Source: Eumeta japonica (lineage: Eukaryota; Arthropoda; Insecta; Lepidoptera; Psychidae). Taken from it: a stretch of DNA of 64,000 nt. The stretch lies in the NCBI GenBank assembly GCA_005406025.1, contig BGZK01001436.1, forward strand, positions 62,001-126,000. Reading direction: 5' to 3'. The first letter of the stretch is position 1. Every line of letters begins with the position of its first letter. Positions 23,446 through 34,162 of this stretch are shown one piece after another. The notes beneath the pieces were generated by a model that saw nothing but the letters and a program-made list of their open reading frames with translations, was not told where the DNA came from and searched no databases. Both the position numbers and the translations under genes were made by a program.

Positions 23446-25789
23446 GTTCGATCCTTTGACATTGGCACTTTGTTGTTATTTCCTAAGGATGCTCAGACGA
23501 AGACATTTAAAATCTCGTCATGCTTTTATCCTTCACAAAAAAATGAAAGGCCTCAATTCAATTTCCTATGTACGCTGCGCCATTTCTCCGTCGTGAGTAA
23601 GCGGATTTTGTTAACCCCTTTTTTTCAATCGGAAAGGACACGATCGCATCGATACCGAAAATACGAATAAATTTCACTCCGATTTCGTATATATAAAAAA
23701 AATAGTTTTTTAGCATGTTTAGAAAAAAATTATATAAACTGTCGTCCACACAATACGTAAACACTTTAAAATACTACGTAATATTAACACATTAAAATGT
23801 AAATGTTAATTATCATGGATTTATTCCAAAGTTTATACTTTTTTATTTTATTCTTTTATTTTATTCCACATACTACCACCGCTTTAAAACCGTTAATAGC
23901 ATCAAAACAATTTTGTAGTTGAAACGATCGCGTTGCGCCTGCAGATTAGTTCAGCCTCGACTCCAAACAGAAAGCAAACGTAAATATTATATTTAGAATG
24001 TTAAGATATGTTATTTTTATATAGTAACGAGGCTGTATTTATTACTTTCTTGGTTTGTAGAGTTCCGTACGACTGACAGATAAACAAAACCTTTATAGGA
24101 TCACTCTCATGTCTGTCTGTCCACCTGCTATAGTTTATTATCTGAATATATTACAAGAAAATAGTTCATATTTCCAATATATACTAAATGATCCAATGTC
24201 GGGAATATAGCATAAATAAACGAGTTCTGATTTTGGGAGTTAATTTTGGAAGGCAAAAAATGGAAATAATTTACATCATATGACGGACATACCAAATCTG
24301 AGCATTTCCGCGCTGATTTCCTAAACATCAAGCCAAAATTGTTGGTACAAAAATTAAAAAATATAGGACTTCACTCATGATTTACAACAAAATCTAAACG
24401 AAAATCATTAGATTGGCACTGGAACGGAAAATATTGATGAAGAGAAATTGTTTATAAAATGTGTCGGTCAATTTCAACGTGACCTGATAAAACTCACTTA
24501 ACTGATGGTTACTGCGGGCCGAGTTACACGAAGGCGTCGAGTTCAAGTTGTATTCTACAAGTTCTTGTTTCATTTATGACAAAAAAAAATTGGATCAAAT
24601 AAAAAAAAATGATACTCGATTTTTCCTTCTCCACGCGAACCCACAGCATTTCGTTTTTGCCAGGCCTTTCTTTTATCGTCTTTACATCCGTGTCTGACCA
24701 CCGGCGTGCAACATCAGCAAACCTTCACACAAATGGAGATGCCGTTTTAAGTCTGCTAAAACAGCATGCGACCTCTAATCTGAACTGCCTCTTTTTAAAT
24801 CTTGTGTACGTAGTAAACTTCAACTTATTTCACATCGTCCGCATAAGTAGATCTATTCCACTTTTGTGTAGTATGAACTTTCCAAAGTGATCATCATAAT
24901 CGCCGTTCGTTCAACTTTCAGCTAGTGGCGATAAATCAAAGGGACGATTAGCGATACATCGAAGGCGGGATAAACATATGGGGGGAATTATTTAAATTAA
25001 ATTAAATAAAAGCTAGATGTCTTGATTACTACTGGCTGGTGAAGCCGAAGGTGGAACTCATTGGTAAACGTCAGACTCATTGAAGTAAATGATTAATTAA
25101 TATATATGCGAAAATTGAACATTCATGTATTTATATACATATGCGTACATAGACTGCTAAATTCATTATCGTCTTTTTCTTTGCCGCGATAAGATAAGCC
25201 ACAGTAGAAGTAATATAACTAACCAATACTACAATTTACATCGAACGTATCCTTTCTCCGGGTCTAAAGTAACAAAGTAAACAAAACAACGATATACTCT
25301 GAGCTAACTGCTCGTTAGGAAACTGTGCGATTTGAATCAGACTATTGACAGAGTGCTGTGTCGTAATTGTGTAGTTGTATAATGTAAATAAATTTACAAA
25401 ATCATTTTCTCTCGACAAAATAATTCTGTAGCACTACATGACTTTCAATGTTATTAATTATTATCTATAATATGTAAATCGAGACTAGCCCGAGCGAGTG
25501 ACGCCAAGTAACTCCAATGCGGCAGACATAAGCGTCGATTATAGAACTGGAATACGTCAGTAAACATTACTATTTGTTATATCATAGTAACATCCTGTCT
25601 TTCCAATGACTCACAAAATTGATCCCTCCAAAATTACCTCGTTCAAACGAGAAATAATGACAAGTGATAATTCAGAATGTTGACATCATTTTATTTACAA
25701 AATTCTGAGCCCAAATGAAGTATAAGTGTTACGTATACTGGAGGATTTGGGGTTTGCGTTCCTCCACTTTCGAAGATATTTCTCAATTC
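23446..25789. other. AT-rich non-coding stretch
   Basis: No supported gene. A truncated start of the 'ggttccgtat' repeat lies at 24058-24125. The remainder has no structure I can name. Confidence 0.6.
24058..24125 (+). repeat. fragment of the 'ggttccgtat' repeat family, start piece
   Basis: The sequence agagttccgtac, then acctttataggatcact, then atgtctgtctgtcc follows the order and spacing of the start of the copy at 56098. Similarity fades after about 70 bp. Confidence 0.6.
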
Positions 25790-26060
25790 GCTTCTAAATC
25801 TTCACCTGGCCGTGACCGGTCTTTGTGATGTCGCGGCTCCTCCTCGGACGGCCTCATCAGCATTTCCCGTCCGTGGCACTCCAAGCGCATGTTAACTAAC
25901 GTTTACAGTTAGGGCCCGCCCGCTTACGACGCCATTGTCGGGAGTCGGGGGTCACACAAGTCGAGCCTCCTAACCGATTTCACGGATCCAATAGATCTTA
26001 AATGGCCGCATTTCGTATGACCGCATACGAAACGAGCGGACGGACGGCAAGAGGCCGGGT
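25790..26060. other. GC-rich anonymous block
   Basis: About 270 bp of GC-rich sequence carries a perfect 9-bp fold-back with a 4-nt loop (tttcgtatg / catacgaaa, 26011-26032). Minus-strand frames cross it without recognisable motifs. A potential plus-strand first exon with a good donor (ATG at 26212, TACG|GTAAGC at 26254) lies just downstream but is only 43 nt long. It may be a repeat fragment or a remnant of an exon. Confidence 0.25.
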
Positions 26061-27559
26061 ACGTGTGTGATGTTTCTCTTGTATTGGGTGTCTGAGATGA
26101 TGTACTTGTATGCAAGGTATTGAAAATTGATATCTGACAATTTGTATACATATCTTTTAACAATACCTATGTTCCTACAAAAAAAAACTGTGTCCAACGA
26201 GATCTCCCACAATGAAGAGCACCATAAATTTGTCATATCTCAATTTTATGTACGGTAAGCTATCTTTAATTTTTTTATTCTTATTTCATTACAAATTTCT
26301 ATTGATCTTCTATTGATCCAGGACAAAAACCGCGGAGTTGTAAGGTTGTGATAGATGGACGGGTGAACGGATATGGCGAAGTTATTACAGGGGAAAAATA
26401 GTAAGTTTCATTTCAGTCTCATCTTTTTGTGAAAAATAATTAAGAATTTAATAAAAAGTATCATTTAATAGAATTTAACAACTTAAAATATGTCTGTTCT
26501 ATTAAAAATAACAGAAACATAACCAAAAATAATTTTTAATCTTGGACGTTCACTTCCAAAAATTTTGGGACAAATGAATACCTAACTACAGAACTCTGCA
26601 GAAAAATTTAACACGTTTGGTCGCTTCGAAGGAACCCGAAAAATGCAGGGGTGTGCAGGCAATATAACTAATTGGCTATCTCGACGTGGGGTATCTTAAT
26701 TCGACTGCATTCACAGCGGAAAAATCGATATTTTTGTTGCAATCCAATCCGTCGCAAACGAATCGGGGAGGGGATGAAGCGAAATAAATTGTTTATTTGT
26801 TAACAGGACAATAAGCGACTTCAGCGCTTCTGAGCTTTCGCTTCATTTACAATTATCTTTCCTTTTCTACGCACATGGCGAGTATTTAGTTTTTTTTTTT
26901 TTTTGAGAAACGGCATTAATAAAGCATTCAGATCAATATAATACGTATCATGAATTGCTTAGAAAATATAAAATAGAACAAACGTATCGAACTCATGATC
27001 CAGTTCTTTTAAAATTATCGGATTCCAAAAATTTTACATGGTCATCTTTATTATTCACAAAATGATCTGAAATCCCATAAGATATAAATTAAAACTTCAT
27101 ACATGACAAACATCGAACGCTATAAATAATATCCAGCGGCGATGTGCCCGAACTCCTTACGTCAGCACCGAGGGGCCCGCATAGTGTTAACAACTGATTT
27201 AAGTGCTTAAATTAGTACCGTCCACGGCTGTGGGAAAAGGATCGAGGAATGTCCCTCGACGATCGTGCGATTATTAATAAAAAGAGATCTGAGACACGCC
27301 AACGTGCGCACATTCAGAGGGTTCCGTACAAATATATTTTCATCGATATACATCAATAAGTGTTAGTGGTTCGGCAATCAAGCGCGTCGTTTTTGTACCA
27401 CAAGGTAACGGGTTCGAACCTAACTACTGTAGTTTTAAATAAGTATTGAGAGATCACAATTGAACGGGTTATGAACGAGACACGAAATAAGATCCGGGAT
27501 GTACAAGCGGTAATTCCAAAGGGGATGGGATGTAGGAACCAAGTTTTCTCTCTACGGAG
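26061..27559. other. non-coding stretch
   Basis: No supported gene. A tRNA-like B-box phrase, gggttcgaacct, occurs at 27410-27421 just upstream of the LINE remnant, but no A box or cloverleaf could be built around it. Confidence 0.55.
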
Positions 27560-28680
27560 CATCACTAGAGTGAAAAGGAATGATCTATGGAGAACGCTAT
27601 CTATATGCACGGCGAGAGTAGCGAATTGAACGTGCACTACAGTCTCTATGTAGAAGCTCAAGTGTCTGCGTCAGAATAAATGGGGCATACACTGCCTGGC
27701 TCAACATCAGCAGGGGTGTCAGACAGGGCTGTGTAGCTTCACCTTGGCTATTCAGTCTATTCATGGATAGATGCTCGTATGGTTTAAGACAGTATAAGTG
27801 TGGTCTAATAATAGACCAGCTAGCTGTCTATCAAATGCCTCCGTTGAGCCGACTACAAAATAAACTTTCCGTCACCCGCGTGCGAGTGGCAGGCGATGGT
27901 AACTAAAACGAATGATTCGTTTAAGAAAATAGGTACGAAAGTATATATCAGCAAGACTAAGGTCATTATGTTTGAAAGAAGCGCAAGCATAAGTGAATGC
28001 GATGTATACATATAGAAAGTGAGAGAGTGAAACAAGTGAACGAGTTTGTATACTGAGTAGTCTGTCCACAAATGACGGTAAGCATAGAGATATCGGAAGG
28101 GGAGTGAATGCGCGAAATAAAGTATATATGACATTGCGTGCTATTATGGAATAGTAGTGTCTCATGACAAACGCATTTGGCTATCCATAACAGTGTCCTG
28201 ATTTTTACGCTTATGTACAGTCATGAAAGTCGGGTAGTAGAAACAGTGATTTCGTAGAGCGGTAGGGTCTGAAAGAAGATGTGCTGATTAGAATAGAAAA
28301 GGATGGTTTAGCCATCTGCAAATAATGAATGATAGTAGACTGACAAAATAAATTTATAGAGCGAATGTGAGGGATGGAAAGGTTGGCCCGATGGAAGGAT
28401 GGAAAGGGAAAAGTCGCCATAAAAAAAAACCTTTGCAAACAAAATAGATGGTATATTAACAATAAGCCAAATTTTAAACACCCGGAAACGAAGAGCTTGC
28501 ACAAAAAGATTGATGGATGTCAGTGAAGTAAGAGAGATATTGGACGATCGTACCATATGGAAATATAGTCTATGCCTACCCTTCTCGGAAATAGGCGTGA
28601 GCCTATAGCATGTTGAGCAATCGAGGTCCGAGCTTCTCAGTCTCAAAGAATGCCTCATCAGTGGGATGATTAAAAAATGT
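27560..28680 (+). pseudogene. decayed non-LTR retrotransposon (LINE) reverse transcriptase, 3' part
   Basis: The plus strand encodes successive pieces of a LINE reverse transcriptase. First comes a palm-region phrase ending NDLWRTLSI (about 27580). Then from 27661 an open run of about 80 codons contains ISRGVRQGCVASPWLFSLFM, the RT motif just before the catalytic YADD box. The YADD itself is lost. After a frame change, 27898-28017 reads NDSFKKIGTKVYISKTKVIM, the region after the catalytic box. Further pieces follow in shifting frames to RKRRACTKRLMDVSEV and the family's C-terminus near 28590. Many stops and shifts show it is dead. The arrangement matches the RTE-like endonuclease/RT elements common in Lepidoptera; the clade is from memory. 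Minus-strand frames across it are shadows. Confidence 0.9.
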
Positions 28681-29984
28681 CACAATAATACCTATGAGTA
28701 TATTCATAAAACATATACATACATAATTACAAATGCAAAGCTATGACAAAAGCGCTTTCTTAAAAAAATTAAGAGCATTTTTTTAAGATATCGATAAACT
28801 GTTGTCAAGATGTATATAAAATAGCTTTTATTGGTTACCAGTTTTATTCCTTACTGAACCCTTTCATATATATAACTTAGACAACCTTGGCCGATTCTTA
28901 TAGCTCGTGACGAACATATTTTTGGAATAGGTATTTCATAAAAAACACCTACCACATTTCGCTTCCTACAGTCAGAAATACCTACACCGGCAGCATAAAT
29001 ACGCCGACGCTTAATGAAATATATATAGTTAAAATACCAAGCGATGATGGCGATTACGTTTTTTCTTAGAAACCGAGCGCATGCGACACTATTTGGTAAA
29101 TTTTATCAGAGCAATAAAGATGTGTCATGTATATACTGCGCCGGCGCAGCATCCGGTGTTTGTTCAAGATATACAGAAATATTCGTGGCCTTACACGTTT
29201 GATATCGCGACGAATCGGTTATTCAAGTTGATGATATTTAAATTTCTTGTTATAAAAAAATATATATTAAATAAATTATATAATTTTATTCTTCTTATTA
29301 TGACTGGACTATTGAACAGCAAATATGAAACGGGTGTAGTATTTTGTCGTATTTAGTCCCTCACCGCTCAGACGTACCCCTACAAGTCTTGTTCCATTGT
29401 TTGGAGATGGCGCTGAGTTTATCTGTAACGGGGCGATCGGGGCGTGTTTCATCTTTCTTACTGATACTTCCCAACTTAACCTCTTTATTTATACTGCATC
29501 ATTGGCATAAAGCGACCAACCTTCGTTTGTAATATTTTTGTCTTTGTACTATTATATATGAGTTTATTAAATTAGATAGGTTAATTTTGATGAGATGAGA
29601 AAGAGAGAGAGAGATGAGAAGGGGAATAATCTTTTTTGATATTTCCTAGGAACGTGAACTCGTAATGATATTAAAACTAGCCCGAGTCAACACAACCAAA
29701 GAGAGTAAGAAAACAACTCAATAGAAAACTGTTTCTTCGTCTTGTTAAGCTCCAACCGCTTTGTGTTCAAAAATTTGTAATTTTGCGCCGTGCTTACTTT
29801 TATACGAACACATTTTTAAATTGCTCACGGTACAAATTACAAACGATATAAGCGATATAATAAACGATCAGGATCGAAAGCGATAGACAGACGGAGTCGA
29901 GAGCGTGACCGAAATCCGAATGATATTTTACGGAGACGTGTCCCGATGTCAAAGTTGTAAAAAATCATTTTTATTTCCACGCAG
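28681..29984. other. AT-rich non-coding stretch
   Basis: No supported gene. A short AGAG tract lies at about 29600-29615, and hexamer-repeat phrases (gatcgaaagcgat, gtcgagagcgtgaccgaaat) lie near 29870-29920. Confidence 0.6.
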
Positions 29985-30350
29985 ACAGAGTCGCGGGCCG
30001 GCATTAAACAAACAAACGCACTAGGTACTCCACAGAAATCGAAGCCGACGCCTTGCGCACACGAAGCGTCCGTCACACCCCGGACCGCGGCGGCCGGCTT
30101 CACGCGAGCAATAAACAAAAGCTTCCAGTTACGATGCCGCTTCCCACAGTTCGGCGGGACGGCTTCGTGCGACACCCTCGTACAGCGAACAGGATTCGTC
30201 GGAAAGGTTACACATACGCATAACGACGTGCACGCGCGGAAAGAGCGAGCGCATACCGCGACGATGACTCGACGCCTCTCGGAGTGCGCGTTTAAGTCGG
30301 GGAGGAGAGCGCCCGTTGCGGCCGCGAGCACTTTGGGCGCGTAACGGCCG
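29985..30350 (-). promoter_or_regulatory. CpG-rich block, possible promoter and 5' exon
   Basis: About 360 bp very rich in CG (accccggaccgcggcggccg near 30077) lie in AT-rich DNA. A minus-strand frame of 164 codons covers it, but its composition (arginine, cysteine, alanine, valine, no recognisable domain) is what GC-rich non-coding DNA yields. A possible minus-strand donor, GTCGCG|GTATGC, is near 30255. A promoter with a 5' UTR exon is the likelier reading; direction is uncertain. Confidence 0.3.
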
Positions 30351-30424
30351 TGCTTACGGTTCGGCTGCGAGGTGTCGGACGGAACCCCGATTTATGTTTC
30401 TTGTCGGCTTTTGAATATTGAATA

Positions 30425-30551
30425 GATATGGATTTATCTTTTCGAGTATTCTATAAGATCTCCTAGGGCGCCTCCACTCTATCGCTTTATACATTTCTTT
30501 CGTCAGTCTACTCTTATACATCTCTTCTAGCTGATCAAACGGTCGCAACAT
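30425..30551 (-). pseudogene. inverted 5' half of a LINE 3' fragment
   Basis: The minus-strand frame that starts at 30551 reads MLRPFDQLEEMYKSRLTKEM and then a WRRPRRSY phrase. This corresponds to the LRWFGHLERM...RLTK...GRPRRSY region near the C-terminus of RTE-like LINE polyproteins (also seen, decayed, in the copy at 27560-28680). It faces away from the directly adjacent plus-strand piece at 30608. The frame continues to 30354 without further similarity. Confidence 0.5.
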
Positions 30552-30607
30552 ACCTTTTTTCTAATCTAATCACCACATCTTCTTTCGAACCCCGACATCA
30601 TATGTAG

Positions 30608-30785
30608 AACAAAATGATGGTGTATTAAAGAAGTGCCAAATTTTAAGTACCTAAAACCGATGACCTTGCATAACACCATTGATAGACGTCAATGAAGCGA
30701 GAGAGAGATATGATACGAAAAATCTTACGATTGGGAAATCTGTGGTCTCTGCCCACCATTCTGTGAAACGGAGTGCGTTTTATGA
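30608..30785 (+). pseudogene. 3' half of the same LINE fragment
   Basis: The sequence aligns by eye with the 3' end of the copy at 27560-28680: gatggtgtattaa, then gccaaattttaa, then the stretch encoding IDVNEAREREI, then the tail encoding ICGLCPPFCETECV. It begins at the DGVLKK position, immediately after the protein region found inverted at 30425-30551. Confidence 0.6.
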
Positions 30786-31209
30786 AATATAAAAATAAAA
30801 TCACATTAATAAATTTGAAAATCATGAAAGACACAGATTACGTCACACTTTCTATTCATAAATAGGGATTAAGTGAAAAATTACAACAACTAAAGTACAA
30901 TAGTTATGCTCAAGGATGCGTACGGTGTAAGTTCGAGGTAATAGTTTTTAGAAGAGATAGCTCGTAGCCAGAAAATAACTGTCAGAACGAATACGTAAAA
31001 TACGCAAGAGAAGAAAGAGTCGTCGAGGCAAAATTAATTTTCTGTGAACACCTTCTAAATACAAAATACAATCATGAAAATTAGACGCGAACTCAAGTCA
31101 AATAAGGTTTGATCAGAAGTCCCGTTCCTTGTAGTTTTTGAGGAAGGTGACTGGAGGTGAATGGAATAGTATATCTATTTTTTTTTTTATTCAAAAAGGA
31201 CAATATTTT
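30786..31209. other. AT-rich non-coding stretch
   Basis: No gene, repeat or motif that I can support. Confidence 0.6.
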
Positions 31210-31672
31210 TGACGTGACAACGTCTTAAATTAGGTTGCGGCTGGGAGTCACTTATGAAAAGTGTAACGCTCGGTAACGTAACGATGAGTCACCGAACGAG
31301 AGAGAGGCCCGCCGAATGCCTTGCGTCTCTCTCCCACTCAACTATGATCGGTCTGCCGCGCTGCAGCACTAGAGAATTAGTGCATAGCTTGCAAATGTAT
31401 TGCAAGTTATTGTATGTATATTTGTATATAAATACGTATGTATGTGTAAGGTAAAAATAAAATTTTGTTAATATGAAATTCAGTGCGAGATTCTTTGTAT
31501 AAATTAATGTTTTAAATATAATTCTTTGTATAAATAAATGTTTTAAATTGTTACTATTATTTCATCCTTCTTCCTACTATACGAATGAATATTCACATTA
31601 AAATGATTTTACCATTCAAAGTCGTTGTCACGTAAAACTTTCGCCCGTATACCGACTTTACAGGCAACCAAA
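31210..31672 (+). mobile_element. non-autonomous TIR element, copy A
   Basis: The same element occurs in opposite orientation at 58948-59570. Shared blocks are the start ttgacgtgacaacgtctta, a segment with agagagaggc, and a long nearly identical tail from about 31420 to 31672. The tail contains attcagtgcgagattctttg, two copies of ttctttgtataaatnaatgt, then gtcgttgtcacgtaaaac and a terminal ggcaacca. The start ACGTGACAACG recurs inverted near the other end (CGTTGTCACGT), giving subterminal inverted repeats. No transposase is present. Confidence 0.75.
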
Positions 31673-34016
31673 TTTTAGTCTATGATTCTCTTCTGGCACC
31701 GAATGGAGGGAAATTATTTTAATTAGTTTATCATCTATGTTTACGTTCTTCTCTGCATAAATATGTTATGAATAGCTTCATTTAAAAACCAAAATCTATT
31801 TTGACAAGTACGCTCCATTGACTCCACGACAAAAAGAGTTGGCCTATCATCGTCATATCATCCCAGAAAAACCCATATCATCGTCACTTAATACCCATTT
31901 AGTAGGGCTAATCAAAGTTAACGAAGCGAACTGTCGGCGAAGGGTTAACCCTTTAATGCGCTCTGGGTGTTTTTTTACCCCGACCCAATGTATATTTGTC
32001 ATCGACGTCGCTGCGCTCGCGTCGCTATAAAAAAGTTTTAATTGCGTTTCACTCTGTTGCGGTTGTATAGAATTGTTTATTAATCTTGAAAAATATTCAA
32101 AAATTTAAATTTAATTCTAATGTATTATAAAATACGCCACTGTTTTCACTAATATTTAGTATTTGGACATTTTAGACAAGTTATTTATAAAAACAAAAAA
32201 TGACACAACCGTTCTTTGTGATTTCTAAAGTTTTAATTCGGCTTCAATAAGCGGAAATGAAACAGAAAAAATAGACTGTTTTAAGTCTCTGTTATTACTG
32301 TGATTAAATTACAGATAATTTAATTAAAAAAAAAATAGTAATAAGGCCAAAAATGTTTTCTAATAAACCCAGAAACAAATTCAAAAAGTAAAATTGAAAT
32401 TTCGTAATATCATTATAGAGGTCAATCAAAAATTTTTGAAAGGAAAAAACAATAGGTATTTCAAAAGTTATCAGATGAGATATGAGTAGATATCTCATCT
32501 ACCATTTTCATTACGTTAAAGCTAATGATAAGTATAATTTTCAATGTGCATTAAGCTAAACAATCCCACAGCGGCGCGGGCCAGGAGCCAGACTCGCATG
32601 GTTAGCATTTATTAAACAGCTGCTTTGCTTTTTTGATGTTTTTTCGCTTAGCCCTTTTTCGAAATCAGTAAAACTAAAAACTTGTGCCACCACTTCGACG
32701 TTTATTTGTCCATACATTTATTTATCTCTCAACACTCTTGAATGATCAGAGGTCATTTAACAAGGAAATCTATAATTAAATGACAATTTTATGACAACTG
32801 GAAAACGAACTTTTCATGCAAAATTAGCATTCAAAATAAAATTTGTAAATAATTACTTATATTATTAACGTCTAATATTGGTTATACATAGACGGATGCA
32901 TTGATTTGATACTCAATATTAAACTTCTCAATCACTCAAAAACTGTGCTAAATAACAGTTCTTACTTACATTTATTAGAATCATAAAACAAAAAACTTGC
33001 AATAAAATATATTGTAAGTAGAATAAATCAAATATAAAAAAAACCGCATACAGTTCGACGACTAAACGTTTATTTTGTTTTTTTTAACTTCAGCGTAAAT
33101 AAACGTTATGTAACGACGTCTGTCAGGGTTAAATTGAAGCGAGTGATACAAGGCGACGGCCATTGGAACAATGATTCAGACAATCAGTATCAATGAAAAA
33201 ATGCAATATCACTTATTCGATTGTTGTTATCGTTTGAATTTATGATCGTCACGACTGAACTACTTTATGAAATATGAAAGAGCGAAACTGGAAAGTGGTT
33301 TTTGTTTCTCGTTTGAGTTGTTTTATAAGTTTTGTGTTCTTTTTTTAATTGATTGAATGAATGGAGATCATACGTATTTTCCAACAGCTGAACCGATTTT
33401 GATGCAATCTCATGTGTGACATATCCACTTTTCAAAAAGATTTATCATATATACATATTAAGTTTGTAAAACTACAAAAGTATAATCGATATTCTTATTC
33501 ATGTTAGTACTGATAAATGCCTTTATGAATATACAGACATGCATATGGACTTTTTTACTTCAACTCAACTATGTACCACAGGATATGTCACGTTTGTTAC
33601 GCAGAAAATAAACCTAATTAGTTAACCCTCCGGTGTGAGCTAAGGTTTTTTTCGACGCCTTGTTTACATTACACGGTCGAAAGGCCATAACTTATTTTTT
33701 AGGGGTGCATTATTCATTTCGGTATTGCTGTGTTTAGTCTGGTGATTTCGGTTTAGACGGCTGTCTAATGAGGAGATTTATAATGTGAATGCATATGCAA
33801 GCTATTTTAGGTTTTAGAAAATGGCAGACATGAATATGTAATTATTTTTTTTAAAGTAATACTTCTTTTTAGTTAATTCAGAAAATGTGATCAGTGTATT
33901 TTCGCCAGGGAACGCGTCGATTATAAAGTTTGTACAGTCGGACGTTATCATTATTCTGAGACAAACATTTAAACAAATTTTCACATTTGTATTCATAGAT
34001 ACATACATACACACAA

Positions 34017-34020
<4 letters not shown>
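31673..34020. other. AT-rich non-coding stretch
   Basis: No supported gene. It contains the palindrome AAGGGTTAACCCTT at 31940-31953, a piggyBac-end-like TTAACCCTCCGG near 33620, and a LINE-tail-like phrase at 33385-33450 (ccaacagctgaaccgatttt). Confidence 0.55.
31940..31953. other. 14-bp palindrome centred on TTAA
   Basis: AAGGGTTAACCCTT reads as two CCCTT ends meeting at a TTAA, the target duplication of piggyBac-type elements whose termini begin CCCT. It may be an excision scar or the edge of a decayed element; no matching opposite end was established. Confidence 0.35.
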
Positions 34021-34051
<31 letters not shown>

Positions 34052-34087
34052 TGTGTGTGTGTCATGTTTATCATGTTTAAGTTAATT

Positions 34088-34150
<63 letters not shown>

Positions 34151-34162
34151 TACAATTAACTT
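34021..34162. repeat. two adjacent self-complementary microsatellites
   Basis: (CA)14 at 34021-34048 is followed directly by (GT)7 at 34049-34062, a self-complementary pair. Then aagttaattgtac (34079-34091), about 57 nt of TA repeat, and gtacaattaactt (34150-34162) form a second palindrome with exact 13-bp unique arms. The open frames on both strands here are repeat artefacts. Confidence 0.97.

Noticed and set aside
26212..26254. Short ATG exon with donor TACG|GTAAGC
   Set aside because: Only 14 codons, with no signal peptide or other support; such matches are expected by chance.
27396..27425. B-box-like gggttcgaacct
   Set aside because: No A box at the right distance and no pairing acceptor stem, so not a tRNA gene.
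27353..28658. Several minus-strand frames of 93-116 codons
   Set aside because: They are antisense shadows of the decayed plus-strand LINE.
29837..30331. 164-codon minus-strand frame
   Set aside because: Composition is explained by the CpG-rich block; no recognisable domain and it runs into hexamer repeat.
33814..34159. Open frames of 113 and 90 codons on both strands
   Set aside because: They are translations of the TA and CA/GT microsatellites.
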